From Saprospirales bacterium (GTDB taxonomy: Bacteria; Bacteroidota; Bacteroidia; Chitinophagales; Saprospiraceae), in the NCBI GenBank assembly GCA_002698985.1, contig PAAY01000015.1, forward strand, positions 1-38,361: DNA of 38,361 nt, read 5' to 3'. The notes under the pieces were generated by a model. The model ran no database searches and was not told where the DNA came from. It saw only the letters and a program-made list of their open reading frames with translations. Both the position numbers and the translations under genes were made by a program. Of the stretch, positions 37,565 through 38,361 are shown one piece after another (the first letter of the stretch is position 1; each line of letters begins with the position of its first letter).

Positions 37565-38092
37565 ATGAATCTTGCAGAAGTACTGGCTAAGCGCTGCGAC
37601 AAACCCACCTGCCTGGCCATCAGGGATTGGATAGGAAATGATGCCGACCGGTTTTCAGAACTGGTCGGCATCATGCTGAGTGGGGATAAAGTATTATCGA
37701 GCTACGCCGCCTGGGCCTTCAGCCATGTGGTGGAGGAGCGTCCCTGGCTCATCAACCCGCACCTCGAAACCCTCATCGCCAACCTGGATGAGCCCGGCAA
37801 CACGGATTCAGTTATTCGAAGCACCGTGAAAGCACTTGCCAATGTTGATCTTCCGGAGCAGGTGCAGGGATTGGCCCTCCAAAAGTGCTTTGATCTGCTG
37901 ATGGACCCGGCCGTGCCGGTAGCCATCCGGGTGCATGCCATGCAGACGGTTTTCAACATTTCGAAAAATGAACCGGACCTGCTCAGGGAATTGAAAGCGG
38001 TTCTCGAAGAAGGAATGGAGACAGGGTCGGCAGGGTACCGTGCCAGAGGTAAACGGTTGCTGAAGGAGATAACTGCAATCCTTAAAGGTTGA
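37565..38092 (+). CDS. Small HEAT-like helical-repeat protein
   Basis: A 175-residue all-helical protein. The ATG at 37565 (MNLAEVLAKRCDKPTCLAIRDW) is preferred over a TTG at 37535 that overlaps a GATCTTTG promoter-like element. Helix pairs repeat every ~35-40 residues: LSSYAAWAFSHVVEERPWLI, VIRSTVKALANVDLPEQV, and VPVAIRVHAMQTVFNISKNE, with conserved A-x-x-x-h positions like HEAT or ARM repeats. There is no signal peptide. The function is unknown; such short HEAT proteins often bind a partner. The gene follows the T9SS cargo by 50 bp and is followed by a tandem repeat and a second copy of the TIR element. Confidence 0.75.
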   Translation: MNLAEVLAKRCDKPTCLAIRDWIGNDADRFSELVGIMLSGDKVLSSYAAWAFSHVVEERPWLINPHLETLIANLDEPGNTDSVIRSTVKALANVDLPEQVQGLALQKCFDLLMDPAVPVAIRVHAMQTVFNISKNEPDLLRELKAVLEEGMETGSAGYRARGKRLLKEITAILKG

Positions 38093-38110
38093 AAAAGGAC
38101 ATCAGTAGGA

Positions 38111-38160
38111 GGTTTAGAGGAGTTGAGAGAGGTTTAGAGAAGTTGAGAGAGGTTTAGAGG
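38111..38160. repeat. 20-bp tandem repeat, 2.5 units
   Basis: GGTTTAGAGGAGTTGAGAGA, GGTTTAGAGAAGTTGAGAGA and a half unit GGTTTAGAGG run directly into the left end of the element copy at 38161. Confidence 0.85.
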
Positions 38161-38361
38161 CTATCGATTACCCACAAATCCCAATCTCATCGAATAGTGT
38201 CTATGCAACTCGGCTTCATTGAATGTGAAAAAATCATTTTTCAATCGCTGTTCCTGGCTGAGGAAGAAGGCCCCGATTACATCAGCCATCTTGTAACCCG
38301 CTGTTTCAACGGCGGGAATAATGCCAGTCCCCCTACCCACATCAAACTTCTATTCAGAACA
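38161..38361. mobile_element. MITE-like element, copy 2, cut by the window end
   Basis: It starts with CTATCGATTACCCACAAA, identical to the left terminal repeat of 6552. Apart from a ~42-bp segment missing here, it aligns with 6552-6794 at about 90% or better, so both are copies of one element. In this copy a frame from ATG 38203 (MQLGFIECEKIIFQSLFLAE and on) stays open to the window end, while copy 1 is frameshifted within it. The right end lies beyond the window, so its target duplication and full length cannot be judged. Confidence 0.75.

Noticed and set aside
1-38361. tRNA, rRNA or known riboswitch genes
   Set aside because: I looked for T-loop (GGTTCGA-type) and rRNA motifs on both strands by eye and found none I could support; a covariance-model scan would settle this.

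Overview
The window reads as a chromosomal segment of a Bacteroidota bacterium, most likely from the Saprospiria (Saprospiraceae or relatives). Supporting signs are a type IX secretion (T9SS) cargo protein with a C-terminal sorting domain, many SpII lipoproteins, a repeated TAnnTTTG promoter -7 element instead of a sigma70-type -10, start regions without strong Shine-Dalgarno sequences, and spacers rich in palindromic repeats. The family-level placement is inference; the phylum is well supported. I saw no rRNA, tRNA or CRISPR array.

Layout. 1-2100 is the accessory tip of a polymorphic toxin locus: the 3' end of an Rhs gene, an overlapping membrane protein that is probably its immunity protein, an IS3-type transposase scrap, and a gene resembling the SCO4402 family. 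2384-12782 is mostly housekeeping: ychF, a GMC oxidoreductase, a secreted protein of unknown function, a CvpA-type membrane protein, mnmG, a small winged-helix regulator, fabG, a PhnP-like metallo-beta-lactamase-fold hydrolase and a large TPR-like protein. A 479-bp non-autonomous element with terminal inverted repeats and an apparent target-site duplication sits between the convergent stops of the cvpA-type gene and mnmG. A second, truncated copy begins at 38161.

12783-13716 has no large gene, but it holds two transcription-unit-like stretches: a 29-codon ORF followed by a hairpin, and a stretch from a consensus promoter to an intrinsic terminator. 13717-18262 carries a TPR/class III adenylate cyclase, a DUF4920 lipoprotein and a secreted MORN-repeat/caspase-fold fusion. 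18317-22951 holds a TauE/SafE permease, moaD-moaE (molybdopterin synthase), an inhibitory-type serpin lipoprotein and glnS.

22952-23800 is a repeat-rich island containing an orphan antitoxin, a broken ParE/RelE-like toxin and a 217-bp nested palindromic element. 23817-30292, all on the minus strand, holds DUF1801, kynU, ccmB, ccmC/ccsA, ccmD and a Glu dehydrogenase, followed by a lipoprotein. The ccm genes form the membrane part of a haem delivery system for c-type cytochromes. The window ends with a 1180-residue outer-membrane protein (minus), a 1040-residue T9SS cargo protein (plus) and a small HEAT-like protein.

The most unusual features are the TIR/TSD element with its palindrome-bearing internal insertion, the nested palindromic element beside the dead toxin, long perfect palindromes laid over stop codons, a seven-unit CCCTAAA-type tandem repeat inside the cytochrome biogenesis cluster, and the MORN-caspase fusion.
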